DNA of 13,737 nucleotides from Planctomycetota bacterium (GCA_029267795.1 JAJUHR010000016.1:1-13737), one strand, 5' to 3'; shown: positions 1 through 7,131, numbered from the stretch's first letter. Notes: generated by a model not told the origin, from the letters alone. Made by a program: numbers and translations.

Positions 1-153
1 GAGCCGGAGAGGCAGATCATTCTCGCGGCCCTGCGTGCCAACCACTGGAACCGCCAGGAAACGGCCCGGCAGCTCGATATCAACCGCACCACGTTGTACA
101 AGAAGATGAAGCAGTACCGGTTGGACGAAGCGGAGACGCCGGAGGCGCGGTGA
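1..153 (+). CDS. Sigma-54-dependent response regulator, C-terminal fragment (Fis-type HTH)
   Basis: The first 50 codons of the window are open in frame 1 and end at TGA (151-153); the gene starts before the window. The peptide begins [17 protein letters not shown] and continues with [20 protein letters not shown], the Fis-like helix-turn-helix that closes NtrC-family activators: the first helix, then the [15 protein letters not shown] turn and recognition helix. Such proteins bind enhancer-like sites and activate sigma-54 RNA polymerase. The short acidic tail DEAETPEAR follows. The receiver and AAA+ domains lie outside the window, so the signal and the target genes cannot be inferred. A Fis-like protein of another class is possible but less likely given the sequence. 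Confidence 0.8.
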   Translation, partial: EPERQIILAALRANHWNRQETARQLDINRTTLYKKMKQYRLDEAETPEAR

Positions 154-215
154 ATTCGCCCGCGGATCGGGTGTTGGGGCCGGGGGTTGCCAGCGGCGGC
201 TAGCTACGGTGAAGG

Positions 216-239
216 GCCCGCCGTGTGTTCACGGCGGGC
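216..239. repeat. Perfect inverted repeat, 10-bp stem
   Basis: GCCCGCCGTG (216-225), loop TGTT, CACGGCGGGC (230-239). The stem is perfect and the loop has 4 bases. It lies 62 bases after the response regulator stop. No T-run follows, so it is either a factor-dependent or mRNA-stabilising hairpin, or a member of the palindromic repeat family seen elsewhere in the window. Confidence 0.6.
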
Positions 240-248
240 TAAGTCAGT

Positions 249-273
249 GGCGGGGCGAAGCCCCGCCCTACGG
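249..273. repeat. Palindromic repeat unit with CTACGG flank
   Basis: GGCGGGGC (249-256), loop GAA, GCCCCGCC (260-267), then CTACGG (268-273). It has the same architecture as the palindromes at 7058, 7216 and 7279: a 7-8-bp stem, a 3-base loop beginning with G, and a CYTACG flank, with a different stem sequence in each. Confidence 0.65.
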
Positions 274-280
274 CTACGAC

Positions 281-312
281 TGGGGCACGCTGCGCTTAGC
301 CCCAGGCACCCG
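281..312. repeat. 32-base dispersed repeat, copy 1
   Basis: Begins TGGGGCACGCTGCGC and ends AGGCACCCG. It matches 7086-7117 at 31 of 32 positions by eye (G/A at the eleventh base). With the preceding C it contains a CTGGGGC...GCCCCAG inverted repeat with a 12-base loop. It follows a CTACGG-flanked palindrome at both sites, so palindrome and repeat form a composite unit. Confidence 0.75.
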
Positions 313-344
313 CGCGCTTAGCCCGTTCGACGACTCGATCCCAG

Positions 345-1322
345 CTACGGGGGGCTCAATGGATGGGGCGGTGGTTGTTCCACGGGGGATAGGGTGATCA
401 GGAAGACCGCTTGCACGGGCCGGCCGAAGCGGGAGGCTGTCAGCAGTCCTGTGCCGAGGTTGGGTGGGAGCGTGGGTGAGGGGTCTTGGCGGTGTGCCGG
501 CTCGTGGGTTTGCTCCGGGCTGGCCTGGTTATTCGGTGGTTCGATGGGTGCGGGATGAACCCCGGCTGATCCCGCGCCTGCTGTGTCGGGTGGCTCGGGG
601 GTCGAAGCTTCTTGCGGGGGCGCACTTGCGGCTTGCGGCCAATCCGGGGCGACGACAAGCACCCGGTTCAGCGGGAGCGTGACCTTCAGCGCCAACTGCT
701 CGAAAACCCGCCCGTCGAGGGCTTTTTCCCAGGGTTCGCGCGGCTGCACGGTGGCCTTGGGCTGAAAGTGGTGGGGGACGAGTTCGATCGCGGTGATGGC
801 GCCTGTCGAGTCCGGCACGCAGCGCAGGAGCCATTGCAAACGCCCGCTGGTCAACCTGAGCGTTTGCGGGCTTTGATCGGGCAGGGTGAGCTGCAGCGAC
901 CGGGGGTCATGGATCGGCCCTGAGGTTCCCAGGGACTGGGGGTGGCCGGTCAGGACGGTTTGTGTCGTTTGATGGCTGAGCGGCGCGCCCAAGTCTTCGG
1001 TCAGCTTGTTCCGCAGGCTCGGATCGACGAGGCCCGCCCGCAACCCGTTGGCGTGCCAGGCTTGCACCACGGCCTCGTTGAGTCCTGAGGTGTCCAGAAA
1101 GGGCTCGATGCGCTCCAGCGGGCGATCCAATGGCAGGTCGAGCCGTTCGATCTGGGCTATCGCCAGGGGGCGGCTGTGGGGGTCCAGAGAGGCGGGGTGG
1201 GGCGGGGTGATGCGCGAGCGGATCGACGGGAGCGTCGGCAATTGCGCTAGAGTGGGGTTGTGGGCGGCGGGGGGTTGCGGGGTACAGGCCCACAGGCCGA
1301 GCGCGAGGTACGCGGCGGCCAT
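345..1322 (-). CDS. Putative lipoprotein, function unknown
   Basis: 325 residues, starting at ATG 1320-1322 and ending at TAG 345-347. The start was chosen because a short hydrophobic segment (AYLALGLWAC) follows immediately and ends in Cys13, giving a plausible lipobox (LWAC), although the segment lacks the usual basic residues. AAAGG lies just upstream at rather short spacing. Residues 45-230 look like an ordered domain with alternating strands (RLQWLLRCVPDS, FEQLALKVTLPLNRVLVVAP). Residues 230-287 are a Pro/Ala/Glu-rich linker, then a last hydrophobic stretch (GRPVQAVFLITLSP) and a Pro-rich tail. I do not recognise the family. The gene starts 44 bases after the argD stop on the same strand and is probably cotranscribed, but no functional link is evident. 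Export to an outer or cytoplasmic membrane face is an inference. Confidence 0.6.
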   Translation of the reverse strand: MAAAYLALGLWACTPQPPAAHNPTLAQLPTLPSIRSRITPPHPASLDPHSRPLAIAQIERLDLPLDRPLERIEPFLDTSGLNEAVVQAWHANGLRAGLVDPSLRNKLTEDLGAPLSHQTTQTVLTGHPQSLGTSGPIHDPRSLQLTLPDQSPQTLRLTSGRLQWLLRCVPDSTGAITAIELVPHHFQPKATVQPREPWEKALDGRVFEQLALKVTLPLNRVLVVAPDWPQAASAPPQEASTPEPPDTAGAGSAGVHPAPIEPPNNQASPEQTHEPAHRQDPSPTLPPNLGTGLLTASRFGRPVQAVFLITLSPVEQPPPHPLSPP

Positions 1323-1366
1323 CGCGCCTTTGCCTGGAACGCCCAGAGCGTGGCGGGGCGACGCGG

Positions 1367-2644
1367 TTATACCCCTTGGAGGGCCCGTTCGATCACCGCC
1401 AAGCCCTCGTCCAACAGCGACTCGCTGATCGTCAGCGGTGGGGCCAGCCGAAGCACGTTCTTCTGCGCGGATTGAATGATGACGCCCAGGTCGAGGCATC
1501 GTTTCACCACGTCGCCGACAGTTTTGAAGGTGGCGCCCTTGGCCGCGGGGTTTAACTCGATCCCGATAAACAACCCCTTGCCGCGCACCGCCCTGACCGC
1601 GGGGCACGAGGGGATCAGCCGCGAGAGGCGCTGCAGCGTACGGCGGCCCAGGTGGTCTGCGCGTTCGACCAGGCCGTCGCGCTGGAGCACCTTGAATACG
1701 GTGGCTGCCGCGGCCATGGCGATGCAGTTGCCGCCGAGGGTGGTGGCGTGCTTGGCCTTGCCGTACTTGCTCCAGTCGTACAGCTCCGCGACGTGGGGCT
1801 TGGCGCACATGACGCCCACGGGCAGGCCGCCGCCGACGCCCTTGGCCAGGGTCATGATGTCCGGCTCGACCCCCCAGTGCTGGTGCGCGAAATACCGGCC
1901 GGTGCGTCCGCAGCCGGTCCACACTTCGTCGAGGATCAGGAGCAGGTCGCGCTCGTCGCACAGTTGGCGCAGGCCTGGGAGGTAGGAGTCGTCGGGCAGG
2001 TTCATCCCGCCTTCGCCTTGGATCGGTTCGACGACGATTGCGATGGTTTCTTCGTCGATAGCGCGTTCGACCGCGGGCAGGTTGTTGTACGGCACGTGGA
2101 GGAAGCCGGGCAGGAGCGGCTCGAAGCCTTGTCGGACGTCCTCCTGGCCTGTGGCGACCATCGTCCCGAACGTTCGCCCGTGGAAGCTGCCGGTGGCTGC
2201 GATGATCTTGAACCGGCCTAGGGGGCTAGCTGGCGTGGGCCGGCCCTTGGCGGCGGGTTTGGCCTTGCCGTACAGTCGGGCGAGTTTGAACGCGGCCTCG
2301 TTGGCGTCGGCGCCGCTGTGGCAGAAGAAGGATCGGCCGCCGAAGCCGTGGCGCCAGATCGCTTCGGCCAGCAGGGTTTGGGGCTCGGTGTGCAGCAGGT
2401 TTCCGGTGTGCCAGAGGGTGCGGGCCTGCTGGGTGACCGCCTCGACGAGGTCGGGGTGGCAGTGGCCGAGCAAGCCGGCGCCGAACCCCGCGAAGAGGTC
2501 GAGGTACCGCCGACCCTCGGCGTCGTAGAGGTAACATCCCTCGCCGCGGATGATGGCGATCGGTTGCCGCGGGTAGTTGCGGCTCATGCACCGGTCGTGG
2601 CGATCGATGATCTGCTGGGTGCGGGTTGGCGTGAGCGTGCTCAT
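1367..2644 (-). CDS. argD: Class-III PLP aminotransferase, acetylornithine/ornithine aminotransferase type
   Basis: 425 residues, ATG 2642-2644 to TAA 1367-1369. Expected role: pyridoxal-phosphate-dependent transfer of the delta-amino group of N-acetylornithine to 2-oxoglutarate in arginine synthesis, in the cytoplasm. Visible landmarks are the N-terminal DAEGRRYLDLFAGFGAGLLGH (from about residue 41), phosphate-binding SGADANEAAFKLAR (110-123), FHGRTFGT (154-161), VVEPIQGEGG (204-213), ILDEVWTGCGRTG (237-249, cofactor Asp239), and LAKGVGGGLPVG (266-277) with Lys268 as the expected Schiff-base lysine. Length fits the family. Oddities: the usual SGTEAN reads SGADAN, and the usual Gln in DEVQTG is Trp242; a short extra loop lies near 127-143. 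Substrate choice within the family (acetylornithine, ornithine, 4-aminobutyrate) cannot be fixed from sequence alone, so the symbol is provisional. An AGGAG lies about 14 bases upstream of the start. The lipoprotein gene follows on the same strand. Confidence 0.82.
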   Translation of the reverse strand: MSTLTPTRTQQIIDRHDRCMSRNYPRQPIAIIRGEGCYLYDAEGRRYLDLFAGFGAGLLGHCHPDLVEAVTQQARTLWHTGNLLHTEPQTLLAEAIWRHGFGGRSFFCHSGADANEAAFKLARLYGKAKPAAKGRPTPASPLGRFKIIAATGSFHGRTFGTMVATGQEDVRQGFEPLLPGFLHVPYNNLPAVERAIDEETIAIVVEPIQGEGGMNLPDDSYLPGLRQLCDERDLLLILDEVWTGCGRTGRYFAHQHWGVEPDIMTLAKGVGGGLPVGVMCAKPHVAELYDWSKYGKAKHATTLGGNCIAMAAAATVFKVLQRDGLVERADHLGRRTLQRLSRLIPSCPAVRAVRGKGLFIGIELNPAAKGATFKTVGDVVKRCLDLGVIIQSAQKNVLRLAPPLTISESLLDEGLAVIERALQGV

Positions 2645-2762
2645 GGCGGGTATGGGTTCTCCTGCGTCCGGGGGTGGCAGACTATCACGAAAAACGGTGA
2701 AAATAAACGGCGGTGTGGTGTGTTTTGTTTGGGTGCAGCGCGGTGAAGGTCGGGGTGGTTGT
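2645..2762. promoter_or_regulatory. Divergent gap between argD and the membrane protein gene
   Basis: This 118-base gap must hold the promoters of both divergent genes. It is locally AT-rich around 2686-2730. I find no convincing paired -35/-10 hexamers. On the minus strand GATAGT (near 2681-2686) could be a -10 for argD, but nothing close to TTGACA stands at the right distance. Confidence 0.3.
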
Positions 2763-3836
2763 GTGATTCGTACTTTTGTGATTCTCGATGGCTTGCAAGA
2801 CGCGCGGCATGCGCAGCGGCTTTCTGCGGCGTGGGCTGGGGCGGGGTATCCCAACGCTGTCGATCCTGCGGGGCAGTGGGCGTGGGTGGCGCGGGGTGCG
2901 GGCGGACGTGGGGGTGAGCGGGCTGCGCTGACGGAGGCCGATATGGTGTGCGTGGCGGCGATCGCGAGGCGGTTCGGCCTTGAACTGCGCGATCGGGTGG
3001 GGGAGGTGTCCCGCGCCGACAACGACCTGGGGGCGCTGCGCAGCCGGATGGTCTACGAGTACAAGAGTCGGTTCGCCACCGCGGTGGTGTTTGGTCTGCC
3101 GGCGCTGGGGCTGCACTATCTGGGGCCGGTGCTCGCTGGAGGTGAGCGGTCGACTGGAGCGATGGTGTACCCGTGGCTGTTGGAGATGCTGCTGACGGGT
3201 TGGGCGTGTGTGGCGGCGGGCTGGCCGATCCTTTGGCAGGGGGCGCTGTCGTTGCGGTACCTGCGTGCGACGGGTGATTTGCTGAGCACCGCGATCGTCG
3301 CGGGTGCGTTCGTCCCTTCCGCGGTGGGGGTACTGTCGTTGGTTGCCGTCGATCGGCCGTGGTTTCGGGCTGAATGGGCCGGCGGGGGGCCGGCGTTTCA
3401 CGCGGTGGTGCTGACGTTGTGGGTGGCGGTTTTGCAGCGGTGGTTGGCTCACGCGGCTGGGGATCGGCTCAGCGGTCGATCGGGCTTGACGATCGCGCGG
3501 TTCGGCAGGCTGGTGGGCGTGTGGCTATTGCTAGGCGGGGTTGTTGGTGCGGCGGGGGGGTGGTGGTGGGGATTATCGGTGGCGATGTTGCTGCCGCCGT
3601 TGGCGTCGCTGGGTGCGATCCACCCGTGGGCGCCGGGTTGGTCGGCGGTGCTGCCGGTGTTCGGTTTCGCCGCGGTGTTGTTGCTGGGGCCGGGCGCGCT
3701 GGGCTTGCGGCTGGCGGGGGTGCAGGTGGAGGTGGCGGGCGGTTTTGGCGCGATGATGGTTGCGGTGTTCGCGGTCGGTTGGGCGAGGTTTGTTCGAGCG
3801 GAGGCTCGCGGGGCGGCCGATGCTGCGGGCCCGTGA
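2763..3836 (+). CDS. P1B-ATPase-like membrane protein lacking catalytic domains
   Basis: 357 residues if GTG 2763 is the start; TGA at 3834-3836. There is no in-frame ATG near this point, and the ribosome site is weak (GGGGTGG), so the start is uncertain. Residues 1-80 may be a degenerate HMA fold: LDGLQDARHAQRL where GMTCxxC would stand, then a helix-like AIARRFGLE. Hydrophobic segments lie near 104-125, 136-157, 172-195, 211-229, 250-286, 294-315 and 326-343. In order they resemble MA, MB (GWPILWQGALSLR), M1 (ATGDLLSTAIVAGAF), M2 ending in QRWLAHAAGDR, M3, and M4 of heavy-metal P-type ATPases. M4 reads LLLGPGALGL where the family has CPCALGL, followed by AGVQVEVAGGFGA in place of ATPTAIMVGTGRGA. 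Only about 20 residues join M2 and M3, so the actuator domain (TGE) is absent, and the protein ends before any DKTG. It cannot be an active pump of this type. The role is unknown. Confidence 0.6.
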   Translation: MIRTFVILDGLQDARHAQRLSAAWAGAGYPNAVDPAGQWAWVARGAGGRGGERAALTEADMVCVAAIARRFGLELRDRVGEVSRADNDLGALRSRMVYEYKSRFATAVVFGLPALGLHYLGPVLAGGERSTGAMVYPWLLEMLLTGWACVAAGWPILWQGALSLRYLRATGDLLSTAIVAGAFVPSAVGVLSLVAVDRPWFRAEWAGGGPAFHAVVLTLWVAVLQRWLAHAAGDRLSGRSGLTIARFGRLVGVWLLLGGVVGAAGGWWWGLSVAMLLPPLASLGAIHPWAPGWSAVLPVFGFAAVLLLGPGALGLRLAGVQVEVAGGFGAMMVAVFAVGWARFVRAEARGAADAAGP

Positions 3837-3880
3837 CGCGGTGAGGTGAGCTGTAATTTTTGCGGTCCGCGCGAGAGGAG

Positions 3881-3923
3881 AAAAAAGAAGAACCCCCGGC
3901 ATCGGAGCCGACCGGGGGTTCTT
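3881..3923 (-). terminator. Intrinsic terminator of the HU gene, possibly bidirectional
   Basis: AAGAACCCCCGG (3888-3899) pairs with CCGGGGGTTCTT (3912-3923): 12 bp around a 12-base loop that can itself form a few pairs. Read on the minus strand, the stem is followed by a T-rich tract (A-run at 3881-3886 on the plus strand), which suits termination 80-120 bases after the HU stop. On the plus strand the downstream tract is poor, but the hairpin may also help end the membrane protein transcript. Confidence 0.85.
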
Positions 3924-4002
3924 GCGTGTCGCAGGGATTCGGAGGAGCCAAGGGTGATTGCCACGGGTGGGGCCACGTGCCCCGACCTGGCGATCGCACG
4001 GT

Positions 4003-4356
4003 TTATTTCACCATTTCCTTAAGGTTCTTCAAGGCCCGGATCTTGACCACTTTCCGCGCCGGTTTGGCTTTGATCATGATCTGTTCTTTGGTGAACGGGT
4101 TGATGCCCATGCGCGCCTTGGTGGCGGGCTTGTGTTGGACGGTGAGCTTCATCAAGCCCGGGACCGTGAACACCCCGGGCCCGCGGCCACCCAGGTGCGT
4201 CTTGATCATGCTCGACAAGGCGTCGAACACGCTGGCTACCTGCTTGCGGCTCAGTTCTGTTTGTTCCGAAATCCCGGCCATGATCTGCCCCTTCGAAGCC
4301 GGCTTGCTCAAAGACATTTTTCCCCCACCCATGCTCTTGGCGCCTTTCTTTGCCAT
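4003..4356 (-). CDS. HU/IHF-family DNA-binding protein
   Basis: 117 residues, ATG 4354-4356 to TAA 4003-4005, with a clear AAGGAG site nine bases upstream. HU-type proteins bind and bend DNA as dimers and organise the nucleoid. The HU core starts near residue 20: SKGQIMAGISEQTELSRKQV matches the first two helices, VFTVPGLMKLTV the beta strands, and GINPFTKEQI carries the proline (in INPFT, where HU has RNP) that intercalates into DNA; PARKVVKIRALKNLKEMV is the last strand and helix. The first 18 residues are a Lys/Gly/Ser-rich extension not present in E. coli HU, so the protein is longer than the usual 90 residues. The gene is divergent from dnaK across 640 bases, with its own candidate promoter and a strong terminator. 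Confidence 0.85.
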   Translation of the reverse strand: MAKKGAKSMGGGKMSLSKPASKGQIMAGISEQTELSRKQVASVFDALSSMIKTHLGGRGPGVFTVPGLMKLTVQHKPATKARMGINPFTKEQIMIKAKPARKVVKIRALKNLKEMVK

Positions 4357-4436
4357 CGTAAGACTCTCCTTGGACAAAAACGGTGACGGTGCTGTGTTGT
4401 AATCCGCGGTGCTCAATCCGTCCCTGAATGCCTTTG

Positions 4437-4465
4437 ATGATACCGCAAATCCTTGTTTTTGTTGA
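4437..4465 (-). promoter_or_regulatory. Candidate sigma-70 promoter of the HU gene
   Basis: On the minus strand, TCAACA (4460-4465) stands 17 bases before TATCAT (4437-4442), matching consensus at 4 of 6 and 5 of 6 positions. It would give an untranslated leader of about 75 bases before ATG 4356. The surrounding bases are AT-richer than the neighbourhood. Confidence 0.45.
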
Positions 4466-4704
4466 CTACCCGTTGGGCGGTGGATTTTTGCGGAGGCGCC
4501 CCAGTTCCGAGTCGTCGCGTGTAGCGCGTCGGATGAGCCAAGGGCGCGCGGAGGCCCGGGCGAGGTTGCACGGGCCTGAGCGCGGGGTCGGTTGATCGCT
4601 CTGGCTGCGGAGGGACGGTGTACGGCGCTGGGCGGAGAGGGAAGGATGAAGATGCGCGGTCGAAGCGGAGTGGAAGCCTGGACGGGTGCTTGTGGCGGGT
4701 GTGT

Positions 4705-4728
4705 CGGCCTTGCCAAATTGGCAGGCCG
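4705..4728. promoter_or_regulatory. Imperfect palindrome upstream of dnaK (possible operator)
   Basis: CGGCC-T-TGCCAA, A, TTGGCA-GGCCG: 11-base arms with one unpaired T and a single central base. The core TGCCAA-A-TTGGCA is typical in size for a dimeric regulator's site. It lies about 80 bases before the lone TACAAT and 270 bases before dnaK. No regulator can be named. Confidence 0.3.
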
Positions 4729-4997
4729 CGGGCGGTGCGGCGCTACGCTGGCAGGTGGTTTTCGGCGGGGCGTATGGAAAGCGATTGCCGAAGTTGGACT
4801 TACCTACAATACCTCGTGGCACAAGCTTTGCTTTTTTGTGGGTCGAAGCGGAGGTATTCTGAGCCCTCGGTTGAATCGACGAGCGGGCCGTCAGGGGAGG
4901 TACTTTGCACGAAGGGGGGATTTTGGCGAAGGTTTTATACGGCATCGGCGTTGGCGGCGGGCGAGGCAGGAACTAACGAAAGAACGAGGTGAACCCT

Positions 4998-6908
4998 ATG
5001 TCCAAGATCGTTGGCATCGACCTGGGGACGACGAACTCGGTGGTGGCCATCATGGAAGCCGGCCAGCCGAAGGTGCTGATCAACAGCTCCGGCAGCCGGA
5101 TCACGCCCTCGATCGTCGGCTTCACCGACAAGAACGAGCGGCTGGTGGGGCAGCTGGCCAAGCACCAGCAGGTGACGAACCCCAAGAACACGATCTATTC
5201 GATTAAGCGGTTCATGGGCCGGCGGCACCACGAGGTGCACGGTGAAGAGAAGATCGTGCCCTACGAGGTCGTCGGGGCTGAAGACGAGCTGGTGAAGGTG
5301 AAGGTGCGTGAGAAGACCTACACCCCGCAGGAGATCAGCGCGATGATCCTGCAGGACCTGAAGAAGACGGCCGAGGACTACCTGGGTGAGAAGGTGACGC
5401 GCGCCGTGATCACCGTGCCGGCGTACTTCAACGACTCGCAGCGTCAGGCCACCAAGGAGGCGGGGGAGATCGCGGGTCTGAAGGTGGAGCGGATCATCAA
5501 CGAGCCGACGGCGGCGGCGCTGGCGTACGGGCTGGACAAGCGCAAGAGCGGCAAGGTGGCGGTGTTCGACCTGGGCGGCGGCACGTTCGACATCTCGATC
5601 CTCGACATCGGTGACGGCGTGTTCGAGGTGATGTCGACCAACGGGGACGGGCACCTGGGCGGCGATGATTGGGACCAGCGCCTGATCGATTACCTGGCCG
5701 ACGAGTTCAAGAAGAAGGAGGGGATCGACCTGCGGAAGGACCCGATGGCGTTGCAGCGGCTCAAGGAGGCGGCGGAGAAGGCCAAGTGCGAGCTGTCGAC
5801 CGTGCAAGAGACGACGGTCAACCTGCCGTTCATCACGGCCACGGCCGAGGGGCCCAAGCACTTGCAGGTCTCGATCACGCGGGCGAGGTTCGAGCAGCTG
5901 TGCGCGTCGCTGTTCGACCGGCTGCGTGAGCCGTGCACGACCGCGTTGCGCGACGCCAAGCTCAGCCCGAAGGACGTGGACGAGGTGGTGCTGGTCGGCG
6001 GCGCGACCCGCATCCCCAGGGTGCAGGCGATCGCCAAGGAGATCTTCGGCAAGGAGCCCAACAAGAGCCTGAACCCCGATGAGGTAGTGGCCATCGGCGC
6101 CGCGATCCAGGGCGGGGTGCTGGAGGGCCAGGTCAAGGACATCCTCCTGCTGGACGTGACGCCGCTGTCGCTGGGCATCGAGACGCTCGGCGGGGTGATG
6201 ACCAAGCTGATCGAGAAGAACACGACGATCCCCACGAGCAAGAAGGAGGTATTCTCCACGGCGGCGGACAACCAGACCGAGGTGACCATCCATGTGCTCC
6301 AGGGCGAGCGGCCGATGGCCAAGGACAACCGGACGCTGGGGCGGTTCAACCTGACGGGGATCGCCCCCGCGCCGCGGGGCTTGCCGCAGATCGAGGTCGA
6401 GTTCGCCATCGATGCCAACGGCATCCTGAGCGTCTTGGCCACCGACAAGGCCACGGGCAAGAGCCAGAACATCGAGATCAAAGGCTCCTCCGGCTTGTCG
6501 AAGGAGGAGATCGAGCGGATGAAGAGGGACGCCGAGGCTCACGCCGCCGACGACCAGAGGACTCGCGACTTGGTGGACGCCCGCAACCAAGCGGAGCACA
6601 CCGTCTATCAGATCCGCAAGCAGCTGGAGGAGCACGGGGACAAGGTTTCTTCGGAGCTTCGCGGCCGGATCGAATCGGCGATCAACGACGTGGAGGCGCG
6701 GGTCAAGCAGGACGACGCCGAGGCCATCAAGCGGGCTGTGAACCAGCTCAACACCACGGCGCAGGAGATGGGCAAGGCCATCTACGAGAAGATGGGTGCT
6801 GCCGGCGCCGCCGGCCGACCGACTCCGGGCGCGGCGGCCGAGGAGCGAGGCAAGGCCGGGGCGGGCCCCGAAGAGATCATTGATGCGGAGTACGAGGTGA
6901 AGGAGTGA
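4998..6908 (+). CDS. dnaK: Molecular chaperone DnaK (Hsp70)
   Basis: 636 residues, TGA 6906-6908. ATG 4998 was chosen over GTG 4989 because GAGGTG lies six to seven bases before the ATG and [14 protein letters not shown] is the family N-terminus. DnaK binds exposed hydrophobic peptides and releases them on ATP turnover, with DnaJ and GrpE as partners, in the cytoplasm. Nucleotide-binding signatures are GIDLGTTNS (6-14), [12 protein letters not shown] (189-200) and [13 protein letters not shown] (331-343), with [13 protein letters not shown] (140-152) between them. The interdomain linker is DILLLDVTP (381-389); the substrate-binding beta domain (about 390-500) and helical lid follow; the end [12 protein letters not shown] resembles the usual EEVxDAxxEEV tail. 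Length is normal. No grpE, dnaJ or hrcA is adjacent and no CIRCE site is visible. A 280-base 3' region with palindromes ends in a strong terminator. Confidence 0.97.
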   Translation: MSKIVGIDLGTTNSVVAIMEAGQPKVLINSSGSRITPSIVGFTDKNERLVGQLAKHQQVTNPKNTIYSIKRFMGRRHHEVHGEEKIVPYEVVGAEDELVKVKVREKTYTPQEISAMILQDLKKTAEDYLGEKVTRAVITVPAYFNDSQRQATKEAGEIAGLKVERIINEPTAAALAYGLDKRKSGKVAVFDLGGGTFDISILDIGDGVFEVMSTNGDGHLGGDDWDQRLIDYLADEFKKKEGIDLRKDPMALQRLKEAAEKAKCELSTVQETTVNLPFITATAEGPKHLQVSITRARFEQLCASLFDRLREPCTTALRDAKLSPKDVDEVVLVGGATRIPRVQAIAKEIFGKEPNKSLNPDEVVAIGAAIQGGVLEGQVKDILLLDVTPLSLGIETLGGVMTKLIEKNTTIPTSKKEVFSTAADNQTEVTIHVLQGERPMAKDNRTLGRFNLTGIAPAPRGLPQIEVEFAIDANGILSVLATDKATGKSQNIEIKGSSGLSKEEIERMKRDAEAHAADDQRTRDLVDARNQAEHTVYQIRKQLEEHGDKVSSELRGRIESAINDVEARVKQDDAEAIKRAVNQLNTTAQEMGKAIYEKMGAAGAAGRPTPGAAAEERGKAGAGPEEIIDAEYEVKE

Positions 6909-6977
6909 CCCAGCGGCGCTCCAGAAAAATGGGTCCTTAAGGCTGAACGCTTGGCAGCTATGCATACAGCAGCCTCG

Positions 6978-7006
6978 CCTACGGCTCAGCGTGCTGTGTG
7001 GCACCC
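6978..7006. repeat. Dispersed repeat of about 29 bases, copy 1
   Basis: Starts CCTACGGCTC and ends GTGTGGCACCC. It matches 7296-7325 at about 26 of 29 aligned positions with one extra base in the second copy. At the second site it directly follows a palindrome arm; here the palindrome is missing or decayed. Confidence 0.55.
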
Positions 7007-7057
7007 CGTGCCCCAGCCATCCGGCGCCCAGCGCACCCCTGCGAGGCTCAGTCAATT

Positions 7058-7082
7058 GGCAGGTCGATGACCTGCCCTACGG
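7058..7082. repeat. Palindromic repeat unit with CTACGG flank
   Basis: GGCAGGTC (7058-7065), loop GAT, GACCTGCC (7069-7076), then CTACGG. It is four bases from the second copy of the 32-base repeat, the same order as at 249-312. The stem sequence recurs at 7279-7297 with loop GCT. Confidence 0.7.
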
Positions 7083-7085
7083 GCC

Positions 7086-7117
7086 TGGGGCACGCTACGC
7101 TTAGCCCCAGGCACCCG
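7086..7117. repeat. 32-base dispersed repeat, copy 2
   Basis: Begins TGGGGCACGCTACGC and ends AGGCACCCG; 31 of 32 positions equal to 281-312. It includes the same CTGGGGC...GCCCCAG inverted repeat with a 12-base loop. The two copies are 6.8 kb apart in unrelated gene contexts, which argues for a dispersed element and not a gene-specific site. Confidence 0.75.
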
Positions 7118-7131
7118 GCGGGGTAAGTTCA

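Larger units (their letters stand above)
154..344. other. Short intergenic gap carrying palindromic repeats
   Basis: Convergent gap between the response regulator (plus) and the lipoprotein gene (minus). I see no gene here. It holds two strong inverted repeats (216-239 and 249-267) and one copy of a 32-base repeat (281-312) that recurs downstream of dnaK. Neither hairpin is followed by a T-run on either strand, so they do not look like ordinary intrinsic terminators. Confidence 0.6.
4357..4997. other. 640-base divergent gap between HU gene and dnaK
   Basis: No gene is supported here. Open frames across it have the composition of chance reading and no family resemblance. It contains the HU promoter candidate (4437-4465), an imperfect palindrome (4705-4728), and a lone TACAAT (4805-4810) that could be a -10 for dnaK but lacks a well-placed -35. 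I looked for the CIRCE operator (TTAGCACTC/GAGTGCTAA) that controls many dnaK genes and did not find it; no clear sigma-32-like site was seen either. Confidence 0.5.

Noticed and set aside
4869..4905. TTGAAT upstream of dnaK as a heat-shock sigma factor site
   Set aside because: No CCCCAT-like partner at the required distance, so it is only a chance hexamer.
4466..4945. A 159-codon minus-strand frame in the HU-dnaK gap
   Set aside because: Composition is that of chance translation of GC-rich DNA (Ser/Pro/Arg/Thr) with no ordered segments or ribosome site.
4592..5206. A 204-codon plus-strand frame overlapping the start of dnaK
   Set aside because: It runs into dnaK in another frame, has no recognisable domain, and lacks a convincing ribosome site.
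4935..7055. A 706-codon open frame on the minus strand opposite dnaK
   Set aside because: It is a shadow of dnaK's strong codon bias: Leu/Arg/His/Asp-rich with no family resemblance, while the plus strand encodes an unmistakable DnaK.
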